Notes: generated from the letters alone by a model not told the origin. A stretch of 6,375 nt of DNA from Parvularculaceae bacterium (GCA_027080545.1 JALWRV010000200.1:1-6375); one strand, 5' to 3'; counted from the stretch's first letter, positions 1 through 5,998 are shown. Made by a program: numbers and translations.

Positions 1-332
1 AAATGATCGCGATCGACCGCCAGCGCGCCCCCGGCAGGGACTTGGTTGGCATCAGCCGCGTGTAAAATAATAGACCCGGCGAGGCGCATTTCTTCATGCA
101 AAACTCCAACGGCATTATTTTCCTTGTCATCGGAGCGAAAACTATTAGAGCAGACAAGCTCAGCACAATAATCCGTGTGATGGGCCTCTGTTTGCCGTTC
201 CGGGCGCATCTCGTGGAGGATAATGTGCGCCGCATCCGATGACAGTCCCGCCTTGGCGAACCCATGGGCTGCCTGCCAAGCGGCTTCGGAGCCGGCCAAG
301 CCAGCCCCGATGATGTGAATGATCTTTTCCAT
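1..332 (-). CDS. trmFO: Methylenetetrahydrofolate-tRNA-(uracil-5-)-methyltransferase TrmFO, N-terminal part (cut by window edge)
   Basis: TrmFO is a flavoprotein that uses methylenetetrahydrofolate as carbon donor and reduced FAD to make 5-methyluridine at position 54 of the tRNA T-loop, in the cytoplasm. The 110 visible codons start at ATG 332-330 and read MEKIIHIIGAGLAGSEAAWQ, giving the FAD-binding GxGxxG motif at residues 9-14 followed by the family-typical GSEAAWQ. Further on are the TrmFO hallmark stretches LHEMRPE, AELVCSNSFRSDD and GGALAVDRD. The family is about 440-470 residues, so roughly three quarters lie beyond the left edge. The gene begins 40 bp downstream of the frameshifted exported-protein gene on the same strand. 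No strong ribosome binding site is seen, only a G-rich GGGGC next to the ATG. Identity is secure from the motifs; the C-terminus cannot be assessed. Confidence 0.95.
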   Translation of the reverse strand, partial: MEKIIHIIGAGLAGSEAAWQAAHGFAKAGLSSDAAHIILHEMRPERQTEAHHTDYCAELVCSNSFRSDDKENNAVGVLHEEMRLAGSIILHAADANQVPAGGALAVDRDH

Positions 333-372
333 GCCCCAGCCAATAGGCGAGATTAGGCCAAAAGAAAAGAGC

Positions 373-1238
373 CTAGGGCTGGGTAGCCGGATTTAGGCCT
401 ATGCCCTCAAGCAGCTCAATGTCCGAAACGGTCTCGGCTTCCACACTTTTCATGGGAAACATCATGAGGCTCATTTTCATTTGCGTGTCGGCGATCATCA
501 AGGGGCCATCGGCAAAAAGGGCCGTATATCCATAGTAAGATCCATGGATCGAATGGATATACCGGTTTGGATTTTCACGGGCTTGCCCAACCACAGGTGA
601 ATTTTGTCAAATTGCCCGCTCTTTTTGTCTATATAGAACTCTCCGCGTATGGCTTTTGTCATGCGCTCCATCATGCGGCGTTCTTGCTTGCTCAGCCCTT
701 CTTGATCATCATCGGTGAATAATGTTTCTGGTGGTGTGAAGGTGAAAATAAAGGCTTCGGCGGTTTCCTTTAAAAAAATGGGGTTTTCGGTATCGAGCCC
801 ATCACTGCCGGGACCAATTAAACGGCTCCTGTCAGCCATTTCGTCAATGTCACTTCCGGCTTTGGTTTCTTGGGTTATGAGCATGCGTAAAAATTCATCC
901 CGCGACATGTCACTATCTTTTTCAGGATAGGAAAGAAGGGTAAAGCGTGTTTCCAACTGTTGGCGTGGATCATAGCCATAGCGGATGAGGCTGTGATCAT
1001 TGCCAATGTCTTCTTGCATGTCTTGAGGCACATCATCTCGGCTCTCAAGGGTGAGAACGAAACCAAAGCGCAATGCGGGATAGGCCGCATAGCGCTGGGC
1101 CAAATCCTTATTGGCAATCTCCAATGCCGCGAGGGCTTCGGTTTCGCCTGCTTGGGCTGCCATTGGCAACCATAAGAAAAATAAAGAGCAAATGGCCGCC
1201 AATTTGCCTTGGTTTGTTTGGTAGCGATTCCGGTTCAT
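373..1238 (-). CDS. Exported protein of unknown function, interrupted by an apparent frameshift
   Basis: I do not recognise a named family. Translation from ATG 1238-1236 gives a basic N-terminus, a hydrophobic segment (residues 13-28) and an AQA|G signal peptidase I site after residue 30, so the product should be periplasmic. This ATG has AAGGAG 7 nt upstream (1246-1251); the open frame continues upstream to 1337, but that would bury the signal peptide. The frame ends at a TGA (500-498) after 246 codons. The -1 frame carries on without a stop to TAG 375-373, reading FADGPLMIADTQMKMSLMMFP and then VEAETVSDIELLEG. Joining the frames at the five-T run (coding strand, plus coordinates 514-518) gives a 288-residue protein whose ending looks like a continuous, strand-rich domain. 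The centre (IRGEFYIDKKSGQFDKIHLWL) also looks beta-rich. Possible explanations are a decayed gene, a one-T sequencing or assembly loss, or slippage. It precedes trmFO on the same strand. Confidence 0.7.
514..518 (-). other. Probable frameshift site in a T5 run (coding strand)
   Basis: On the coding (minus) strand the sequence is CGG CCC TTT TTG CCG ATG GCC CCT TGA. Adding one T gives CGG CCC TTT TTT GCC GAT GGC CCC TTG ATG, which opens into 46 more codons (R-P-F-F-A-D-G-P-L-M onwards) ending at 373. A ribosomal -1 slip on TTT would yield the same protein, but the context C-TTT-TTG is not a canonical X-XXY-YYZ heptamer. No strong downstream stem was recognised. Confidence 0.65.
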
Positions 1239-1245
1239 AAAAACA

Positions 1246-1251
1246 CTCCTT
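1246..1251 (-). promoter_or_regulatory. Shine-Dalgarno AAGGAG fixing the start of the exported-protein gene
   Basis: The coding strand reads AAGGAG, 7 nt, then ATG at 1238-1236. This near-perfect site supports the internal ATG over the longer open frame that begins at 1337, and it places the signal peptide at the true N-terminus. Confidence 0.75.
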
Positions 1252-1264
1252 CGGACCCCAGAGG

Positions 1265-1293
1265 AGAATAGAGGTTGGAAAAACTGGAAGCAA
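1265..1293 (-). promoter_or_regulatory. Candidate sigma-70-type promoter for the exported-protein gene
   Basis: On the minus strand TTGCTT (1293-1288) is followed by a 17-bp spacer and TATTCT (1270-1265). This keeps TTG of the -35 consensus and four of six -10 bases, and would start transcription a few bases before the Shine-Dalgarno. Spacing and position are good; the hexamers are only moderate matches found by eye. Confidence 0.3.
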
Positions 1294-1355
1294 AATGAAG
1301 ATTGGGTAATGCCAACCAGAATCGACATACTTTTCATTGGGTGCGAATGGCTCTA

Positions 1356-1404
1356 CCCTTTAAGGGGTATGGCATGGCTGTTCTGCCAATAGTGCCAAAC
1401 AGCC
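1356..1404. repeat. Small inverted repeats in the leader of the formaldehyde operon
   Basis: The 187-bp divergent spacer before frmA holds CCCTT-T-AAGGG at 1356-1366 and GGCTGTT (1376-1382) paired with AACAGCC (1398-1404) across 15 nt. TGGCA (1370-1374) can also pair with TGCCA at 1384-1388 or 1393-1397. They lie 20-70 bp before the frmA start, where an operator or leader hairpin would act. The arms are short (5-7 bp), so chance occurrence is quite possible, and no regulator gene is adjacent. Confidence 0.3.
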
Positions 1405-1425
1405 CACAGCCTATGGGAGTTAACA

Positions 1426-2535
1426 ATGAAAACACGCGCCGCCATAGCCCTTCAAGCGGGTAAACCCCTGGAAATTGTTGAGGTTGATTTACAAAAACCA
1501 AAGCCGGGTGAGGTGCTGGTGGAAATCAAGGCCACAGGTATTTGTCATACCGATGCCTTTACCCTGTCTGGTGACGACCCGGAAGGGGCCTTTCCTGCCA
1601 TACTTGGCCATGAAGGGGCGGGCATTGTGCGCGAAGTAGGTGCTGGGGTGACCAGTGTCGCGGTCGATGATCATGTGATCCCCCTCTATACGCCTGAATG
1701 TCGTGAGTGTGACTATTGCCTCCATCCTAAAACGAATTTGTGTCAGAAGGTGCGCGAAACCCAAGGCAAAGGCTTAATGCCCGATGGAACCTCTCGTTTT
1801 TCCTATAAAAACCAGCCGGTGTTGCACTATATGGGTACCTCGACTTTTTCAAACTTTACAGTAGTGCCAGAAATAGCGCTCGCTAAGGTGTGCAAAGATG
1901 CCCCGTTTGACAAGATTTGTTATATTGGTTGCGGGGTGACTACGGGTTTAGGCGCTGTCATGTTCACCGCCAAGGTTGAAGCAAATACAAATTGTGTGGT
2001 GTTTGGTTTGGGGGGCATTGGTCTCAATGTCATTCAAGGGTTAAAGCTGGTGGGCGCAAAACAGATTATCGGGGTTGATATTAACCCGGCTAAACTATCA
2101 CTGGCTGAAAAATTAGGCATGACTCATTTCGTCAATCCTCATAATATAAAGGGTGATCTTACCGGACATTTGGTTGAGCTGACCGGGGGCGGGGCAGACT
2201 ATTCCTTTGAATGTATCGGTAATGTGAATGTTATGCGCACCGCTTTAGAATGTTGCCACAAAGGATGGGGCGAAAGCATCATCATTGGTGTTGCGGGGGC
2301 AGGGCAGGAAATTTCTACGAGACCATTTCAATTAGTAACGGGTCGGGTGTGGCGCGGTTCTGCTTTTGGTGGGGCAAGAGGGCGCACTGATGTTCCTAAA
2401 ATCGTTGATATGTATATGGAAGGGCGGATCAATATAGATGATCTCATCACCAAAAAACTGGCTTTGGAAGAAATCAATAAGGGGTTTGACTTAATGCATG
2501 GCGGAGAGACTATTCGCTCGGTTGTGGTTTATTGA
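1426..2535 (+). CDS. frmA: S-(hydroxymethyl)glutathione dehydrogenase / class III alcohol dehydrogenase
   Basis: This cytoplasmic zinc enzyme oxidises S-hydroxymethylglutathione, the spontaneous adduct of formaldehyde and glutathione, to S-formylglutathione with NAD+. The same family also reduces S-nitrosoglutathione. The 369 residues match the normal class III length. Catalytic zinc ligands are Cys40 (GICHTDA), His62 (GHEGAG) and Cys169 (GCGVTTG). Structural zinc ligands are Cys92, 95, 98 and 106. The class III signature is intact: DPEGAFP at 51-57 and Arg110 before TQGKGLMPDGTSRF, the residues that handle the glutathione substrate. The Rossmann GLGGIG lies at 194-199 and Asp218 in GVDIN gives NAD preference. 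HKGWG, RPFQLVTGRVW and FGGARGRTDVPK complete the pattern. GGGAG ends 6 nt before ATG 1426. It heads a plus-strand operon with fghA, whose ATG overlaps its stop. No key residue is missing. The synonym adhC is equally used. Confidence 0.98.
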   Translation: MKTRAAIALQAGKPLEIVEVDLQKPKPGEVLVEIKATGICHTDAFTLSGDDPEGAFPAILGHEGAGIVREVGAGVTSVAVDDHVIPLYTPECRECDYCLHPKTNLCQKVRETQGKGLMPDGTSRFSYKNQPVLHYMGTSTFSNFTVVPEIALAKVCKDAPFDKICYIGCGVTTGLGAVMFTAKVEANTNCVVFGLGGIGLNVIQGLKLVGAKQIIGVDINPAKLSLAEKLGMTHFVNPHNIKGDLTGHLVELTGGGADYSFECIGNVNVMRTALECCHKGWGESIIIGVAGAGQEISTRPFQLVTGRVWRGSAFGGARGRTDVPKIVDMYMEGRINIDDLITKKLALEEINKGFDLMHGGETIRSVVVY

Positions 2536-2537
2536 TG
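2533..2537 (+). promoter_or_regulatory. TGATG stop/start overlap coupling frmA and fghA
   Basis: The frmA TGA (2533-2535) overlaps the fghA ATG (2535-2537) by one base, and no purine-rich ribosome site lies at the usual distance. The nearest, GGAGAG, is about 25-30 nt upstream. This arrangement points to translational coupling of the two consecutive pathway enzymes. Confidence 0.7.
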
Positions 2538-3380
2538 GAAGAAATTGCGCGCCATAAATGCTTTGATGGTGATTTGTCGATCCGCCGCCATACTTCCACG
2601 GCGACTCAATGTCCGATGGAATTTTCGATTTTTGTGCCGCCCGGGAAGGGGCCGTTTCCGACACTTATATTCCTCTCCGGCCTTACCTGCACATGGGAAA
2701 ATTTCACGACAAAGGCGGGGGCTTATGGGGCGGCGGCCAAGGCTGGCATTATCATCATAGCGCCGGATACTAGCCCCAGAGGCGACGGGGTGGCGGACGA
2801 TCCGGAAGGGGCATATGATTTGGGATTGGGCGCCAGCTTTTATCTAAACGCAACAGAGCCTCCCTATGCCGCCCACTACCGCATGGAAGATTATATTGCC
2901 CGTGAATTACCGACAGTGGCAGCACAGTATTTTCCCGTTGATCTTAATCGGCTAGCCCTTTCGGGGCACTCCATGGGCGGCCATGGGGCGTTAACCTTGG
3001 GGTTGAAATATCCTGATCTGTTTAAATCAATCACCGCCTTTGCGCCGATCACCGCGCCGTCCCAGGTGCCGTGGGGGCAAAAGGCCTTTGCCGCCTATCT
3101 CGGATCCGATCAGGCAAATTGGCAGGCCCATGATGCAACCGCCTTGATGACAGCAGCGGGAGATCGCACCAAGGCCGCTCCCATCTTGATTGATCAGGGC
3201 GGGGGCGATGCATTTTTAGACCAACAATTAAAACCGGACCTGTTTGCCGCGGCCTGCCAAAAAACAGGCCAGCCCCTTACCCTGCGCCTACAGGAGGGAT
3301 ATGATCATTCCTATTATTTTATCACCAGCTTTATCGCCGACCATATTGATTGGCATCGAAAAAATTTATCGCAATTCTAA
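2535..3380 (+). CDS. fghA: S-formylglutathione hydrolase
   Basis: This alpha/beta-hydrolase (esterase D family) cleaves S-formylglutathione to formate and glutathione, the step after FrmA, in the cytoplasm. It has 281 residues, normal for the family. The nucleophile is Ser146 in GHSMGG, the acid is Asp225 in GGGDAFL, and the base is His258 in YDHSYYF. The family's N-terminal SGLTCTWENF (48-57, with conserved Cys52) and APDTSPRG (76-83) are present. I place the start at ATG 2535-2537, which shares its A with the frmA stop (TGATG). An in-frame TTG just upstream at 2532 is less likely. There is no clear Shine-Dalgarno, so translation is probably coupled to frmA. The gene is also called frmB in some genomes. 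All catalytic residues are intact. Confidence 0.97.
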   Translation: MEEIARHKCFDGDLSIRRHTSTATQCPMEFSIFVPPGKGPFPTLIFLSGLTCTWENFTTKAGAYGAAAKAGIIIIAPDTSPRGDGVADDPEGAYDLGLGASFYLNATEPPYAAHYRMEDYIARELPTVAAQYFPVDLNRLALSGHSMGGHGALTLGLKYPDLFKSITAFAPITAPSQVPWGQKAFAAYLGSDQANWQAHDATALMTAAGDRTKAAPILIDQGGGDAFLDQQLKPDLFAAACQKTGQPLTLRLQEGYDHSYYFITSFIADHIDWHRKNLSQF

Positions 3381-3399
3381 TCCGTTGAAAGGAAACAAG

Positions 3400-3957
3400 A
3401 TGAATATGATAACCCCGATAATAAGATTTTGCATTGGCGCTTTAGCTCTGTCTGGCGTGTTGTTCGCCCCCGCATGGGCGGGTCCGGATGATTTCCATCC
3501 CGGTCCGGTGATCAGTGAATTTGGTAAAATTGCCGCGGTGCCGGGGGTTTCTTTTGATGAAAAAACCCATTTCAAAACTGTGTGGGATGTTTCTACCGGT
3601 GCCGATGAAGGCAAAATCAATCGTAATTTTGAAAGTGTTGCGCGGTTTCTCAATATGCATGTCGCCAATGGGGTTCCGGCTGAAAATATCGAGCTTGCTA
3701 TTGTCGTCCATGGAAGTGCGGCTTTTGACCTTCTTAATGATGATGCGTTTCATGTGTTAAAACAGGGCAAAAATCTCAACGCACCACTAATTGAAGCCTT
3801 GCTTGAAAATAATGTGCGCGTCATATTGTGCGGTCAAACCGCGGCCTATCGGGACATCACCAAAAAAGACATGGTCCCGGGGGTCGAAATATCCCTTTCG
3901 GCCATGACCGCCCACGCCCTGTTGCAACAGCAAGGCTATAGCTTGAACCCGTTTTAA
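3400..3957 (+). CDS. Periplasmic DsrE-family (DsrE/F-like) protein
   Basis: The protein has 185 residues. Residues 1-27 form a signal peptide (MNMITPIIRFCIGALALSG, then AWA|G), so the mature chain is probably periplasmic. The mature part resembles DsrE/DsrF-like small sulfur-relay domains: NRNFESVARFLNMHVANGV (74-92), the strand IELAIVVHGSAAF (97-109), a LIEALLENNVRVILCGQT stretch with a single conserved-type Cys144, then VEISLSAMTAHALLQQQGY. Exported members of this family are widespread but mostly uncharacterised. DsrE relatives carry sulfur as persulfide on such a cysteine, so Cys144 may do so here (inference). Besides Cys144 the only other cysteine, Cys11, is in the signal peptide. AAAGGA lies 6 nt before ATG 3400; an in-frame extension back to 3244 overlaps fghA and is rejected. 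It sits 19 bp after fghA, probably cotranscribed. Its role with formaldehyde detoxification is unknown. Confidence 0.8.
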   Translation: MNMITPIIRFCIGALALSGVLFAPAWAGPDDFHPGPVISEFGKIAAVPGVSFDEKTHFKTVWDVSTGADEGKINRNFESVARFLNMHVANGVPAENIELAIVVHGSAAFDLLNDDAFHVLKQGKNLNAPLIEALLENNVRVILCGQTAAYRDITKKDMVPGVEISLSAMTAHALLQQQGYSLNPF

Positions 3958-3965
3958 GAGGAGCC

Positions 3966-5372
3966 TTAGACTGAATAGTAAAGGGCAAACTCAATCGGGT
4001 GGGGGGTGGTCTCGAAACGGACCACCTCTTCCATTTTTAGTTCGATATAGGCGTCGATCTGGTCATCATTAAAAACATTGCCCTTTTTCAAAAAGGCGCG
4101 ATCTCCATCGAGCGCGTTTAAGGCCTCGCGCAACGATCCGCTGACGGTGGGGATGCCTTTTAACTCTGCCGGTGGCAGGTCATAGAGATCCTTATCCATG
4201 GCCTCGCCGGGGTCGATTTTGTTCTCGATGCCGTCTAGCCCAGCCATGAGCAAGGCCGCAAAAGTGAGGTAAGGGTTGCCAGAAGCATCGGGAAAGCGGG
4301 TTTCAATGCGCTTGCCCTTGGGTGATGAGACCCACGGAATACGCACCGAGGCGGAACGATTGCGTGCGGAATAGGCAAGCAGCACTGGCGCCTCAAAGCC
4401 GGGCACCAACCGCTTATAGGAATTGGTGGTGGCATTGGCAAAGGCGTTAATGGCACGGGCATGTTTGATGATGCCGCCAATATAATAGAGACAATCATCG
4501 GACAGATCCGCATAGCGGTCCCCGGCAAAAGTAGGCTGACCTCCTTTCCAGATAGATTGGTGCACATGCATGCCGGAGCCATTATCATTATAAACCGGCT
4601 TCGGCATGAAGGTGGCGGTCTTGCCATAGGCTGCGGCGGTTTGATGCACGATATATTTATAAATCTGCATCCGGTCGGCCATTTGTGTCAGGGTTGAAAA
4701 GCGCATCCCCAACTCATGTTGTGATGGTGCGACTTCATGGTGATGTTTTTCCGGCTCCAGCCCCATTTCTCCCATGATCGACAACATTTCCGAACGTAAA
4801 TCTTGCTCATGGTCCACGGGTGGCACGGGGAAATAACCGCCTTTGGGACCGGGGCGGTGGCCCATATTGCCGCCTTCAATTTCGCGCGAGGCATTATATG
4901 GTCCTTCGATGGAATCAATCTCAAATCCCATAGAGTTTTGATCAACCGCCCAACGTACATCATCAAAGACAAAAAACTCTGCCTCCGGCCCAAAATAGAC
5001 GGTATCGCCTATGCCGGTTGATTTCAAATAAGCTTCGGCGGCTTTGGCTGTAGTGCGCGGATCGCGGCTATAGGGTTGGCCGTTGGAAGGGTCGAGAATA
5101 TCACAAAAAATCGCTAATGTCGGTTGCGCAAAAAACGGATCCACCACGGCAGTGTCGGTGTCAGGCATTAAAATCATGTCGGATTCATTGATCGCCTTCC
5201 ACCCCGCGATGGAAGAGCCGTCAAACATTTGCCCATCTTCGAAAAATGCCTCGTCCACCATCGACATGTCGAATGTGACATGCTGCCATTTGCCACGAGG
5301 GTCGCTAAACCGCAAATCGACAAATTTAATGTCTTTTTCTTTGATAAGAGAGAGAATTTCCTGCGCGCTCAT
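3966..5372 (-). CDS. glnA: Type I glutamine synthetase (GSI-beta)
   Basis: GlnA makes glutamine from glutamate, ammonia and ATP as a cytoplasmic dodecamer. The 468 residues are the normal GSI-beta length. Recognisable parts are MFDGSSIAGW (49-58, including Asp51), the metal-binding FGPEAEFF (127-134; Glu130 and Glu132), the extra segment around EGGNMGHRPGPKGGYFP (166-182) typical of the beta subtype, HHHEVAPSQHELG (210-222), NGSGMHVH (264-271, His269), RLVPGFEAP (321-329), RNRSASVRIP (337-346) and ETRFPD (357-362, Arg359). The adenylylation loop is kept: Tyr397 in DKDLYDLPP, at the same number as in enterobacterial GlnA. The coding strand has AAGGA shortly before ATG 5372-5370. glnB lies 212 bp upstream on the same strand. 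The stop is 8 bp from the convergent DsrE gene, leaving no room for a separate terminator. The enzyme looks fully functional and adenylylatable. Confidence 0.98.
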   Translation of the reverse strand: MSAQEILSLIKEKDIKFVDLRFSDPRGKWQHVTFDMSMVDEAFFEDGQMFDGSSIAGWKAINESDMILMPDTDTAVVDPFFAQPTLAIFCDILDPSNGQPYSRDPRTTAKAAEAYLKSTGIGDTVYFGPEAEFFVFDDVRWAVDQNSMGFEIDSIEGPYNASREIEGGNMGHRPGPKGGYFPVPPVDHEQDLRSEMLSIMGEMGLEPEKHHHEVAPSQHELGMRFSTLTQMADRMQIYKYIVHQTAAAYGKTATFMPKPVYNDNGSGMHVHQSIWKGGQPTFAGDRYADLSDDCLYYIGGIIKHARAINAFANATTNSYKRLVPGFEAPVLLAYSARNRSASVRIPWVSSPKGKRIETRFPDASGNPYLTFAALLMAGLDGIENKIDPGEAMDKDLYDLPPAELKGIPTVSGSLREALNALDGDRAFLKKGNVFNDDQIDAYIELKMEEVVRFETTPHPIEFALYYSV

Positions 5373-5433
5373 GAGCTGTTCCTTATCGCCCCCATGGTCC
5401 CAAATGGACGGATCGACGGGAACAGGCCGGGCG

Positions 5434-5462
5434 TTTATAGCGCTGCACCCGGAATAGGATAA
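5434..5462 (-). promoter_or_regulatory. Candidate glnA promoter
   Basis: On the minus strand TTATCC (5462-5457), a 17-bp spacer and TATAAA (5439-5434) would give a leader of about 55 nt before the glnA ATG. The -10 is good (five of six bases); the -35 is poor, as expected if an activator is needed. The downstream arm of an inverted repeat abuts the -10 inside the spacer. I found no convincing sigma-54 site (GG-N10-GC with flanking consensus) in this gap. Confidence 0.3.
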
Positions 5463-5485
5463 GAGCGCAATTCTATGTGCAGCGC
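5440..5485. repeat. 9-bp inverted repeat upstream of glnA (operator-like)
   Basis: GCGCTGCAC (5440-5448) and GTGCAGCGC (5477-5485) are perfect reverse complements separated by 28 bp. The core TGCAC resembles an NtrC half-site (TGCACC), but the spacing is far wider than the usual NtrC dyad. The direct repeat AGCGCAA also occurs at 5464-5470 and 5481-5487. One arm lies within the candidate glnA promoter spacer. It could be a paired operator, a weak cruciform or coincidence. Confidence 0.45.
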
Positions 5486-5515
5486 AACATTAGAAAGCCC
5501 TAAAGCGGATAAAGA

Positions 5516-5570
5516 GGGTAAATTTCCATTTCAATTTATGAAAAGGCCTTATAGGGGCGGCAATTTACCC
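5516..5570. repeat. Second 9-bp inverted repeat, in the glnB-proximal half of the spacer
   Basis: GGGTAAATT (5516-5524) and AATTTACCC (5562-5570) are perfect reverse complements with 37 bp between them. A further AATTTA (5533-5538) in between can pair with the first arm across 8 bp. It lies just downstream of the glnB stop, upstream of glnA. It could form part of a transcript-end structure or a protein site. The loop is long and there is no strong U-run on the glnB side, so it is not called a terminator. Confidence 0.4.
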
Positions 5571-5584
5571 CGATTTTTCGAGAT

Positions 5585-5923
5585 CTAGAGGGCGTCATGG
5601 CCGGTTTCGCCGGTACGGATGCGAATCGCTTTTTCCACATCCAGTACAAATATCTTGCCATCGCCAATATTGCCCGAATGGGCGGCTTTCTGGATCGCGG
5701 CAACGGTCTCGTCGACCTTGTCATTGGGCAGCACGATTTCCAGCTTTAATTTGGGCAAGAAATCCACCACCAGTTCCGCCCCATGATAAAGTTCCGTATG
5801 GCCCTTTTGGCGGCCAAAGCCGCGTACTTCCACCACGGTAATGCCGTTTACGCCCACCGCCTGAATGGCTTCTTTTACATCATCCAGCTTGAACGGTTTG
5901 ATGATTGCTTCAATTTTCTTCAT
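5585..5923 (-). CDS. glnB: Nitrogen regulatory protein P-II with Leu in place of Tyr51
   Basis: P-II proteins are cytoplasmic trimers that sense 2-oxoglutarate and ATP/ADP and signal to targets such as the GlnA adenylyltransferase and NtrB. This one has 112 residues, the standard length, from ATG 5923 with AAGGGG 8 nt upstream. A TTG two codons further up is less likely. MKKIEAIIKPFKLDDVKEA opens the chain, and the first PII signature region, GFGRQKGHTELYHGAE (35-50), is present. Ligand residues look intact: Arg38, Gln39, Lys58, GDGKIFV with Lys90, Arg101 and Arg103. The striking change is codon 51, CTG (Leu), where proteobacterial GlnB has the Tyr that GlnD uridylylates; Tyr46 remains. Position 47 is His and 85 is Asn instead of the Arg and Lys of E. 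coli GlnB. It sits 212 bp before glnA on the same strand and diverges from nnr. The family call is secure; GlnB versus GlnK rests on linkage to glnA rather than amtB. Confidence 0.96.
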   Translation of the reverse strand: MKKIEAIIKPFKLDDVKEAIQAVGVNGITVVEVRGFGRQKGHTELYHGAELVVDFLPKLKLEIVLPNDKVDETVAAIQKAAHSGNIGDGKIFVLDVEKAIRIRTGETGHDAL

Positions 5924-5946
5924 AGCCAATGCCCCTTTGCCGTTTT

Positions 5947-5974
5947 AGTCTAGGCCATATCGCCAAGGGCGCAA
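5947..5974 (-). promoter_or_regulatory. Candidate glnB promoter in the glnB-nnr divergent gap
   Basis: On the minus strand TTGCGC (5974-5969), a 16-bp spacer and TAGACT (5952-5947) lie 24 bp before the glnB ATG. The -35 keeps TTG and the -10 keeps four of six consensus bases. The 75-bp gap must also hold the start signals of the divergent nnr gene, for which no comparable promoter was found. This was read by eye only. Confidence 0.3.
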
Positions 5975-5998
5975 AACTAAACGGAAAATAGCCGAATC

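Noticed and set aside
1239..1337. N-terminal extension of the exported-protein gene to 1337
   Set aside because: It would place about 33 residues before a clear signal peptide; the ATG at 1238 has a strong Shine-Dalgarno 7 nt upstream.
3244..3399. N-terminal extension of the DsrE-like gene overlapping fghA
   Set aside because: It overlaps the end of a solid gene in another frame; ATG 3400 has AAAGGA upstream and starts a clear signal peptide.
3958..3965. Bidirectional terminator between the DsrE-like gene and glnA
   Set aside because: Only 8 bp separate the stop codons and no hairpin is visible around them; termination must occur within the opposing genes or by other means.
4235..4627. 130-codon minus-strand open frame inside glnA
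   Set aside because: Out-of-frame shadow of glnA with a low-complexity, Pro/Ser/Met-rich translation and no recognisable motif.
5083..5457. 124-codon plus-strand open frame antisense to the glnA start
   Set aside because: It is antisense to highly conserved GlnA sequence with no family resemblance; explained by the coding constraint of glnA.
5552..5579. GGGG-N10-CCCC followed by ATTTTT on the plus strand as a terminator
   Set aside because: The stem is only four base pairs, and the T-run faces the plus strand, where no gene ends nearby.
5373..5584. Sigma-54 promoter for glnA
   Set aside because: Scanning the minus strand for GG-N10-GC with TGGCAC/TTGC flanks gave no acceptable match; the best candidate has the wrong spacing.
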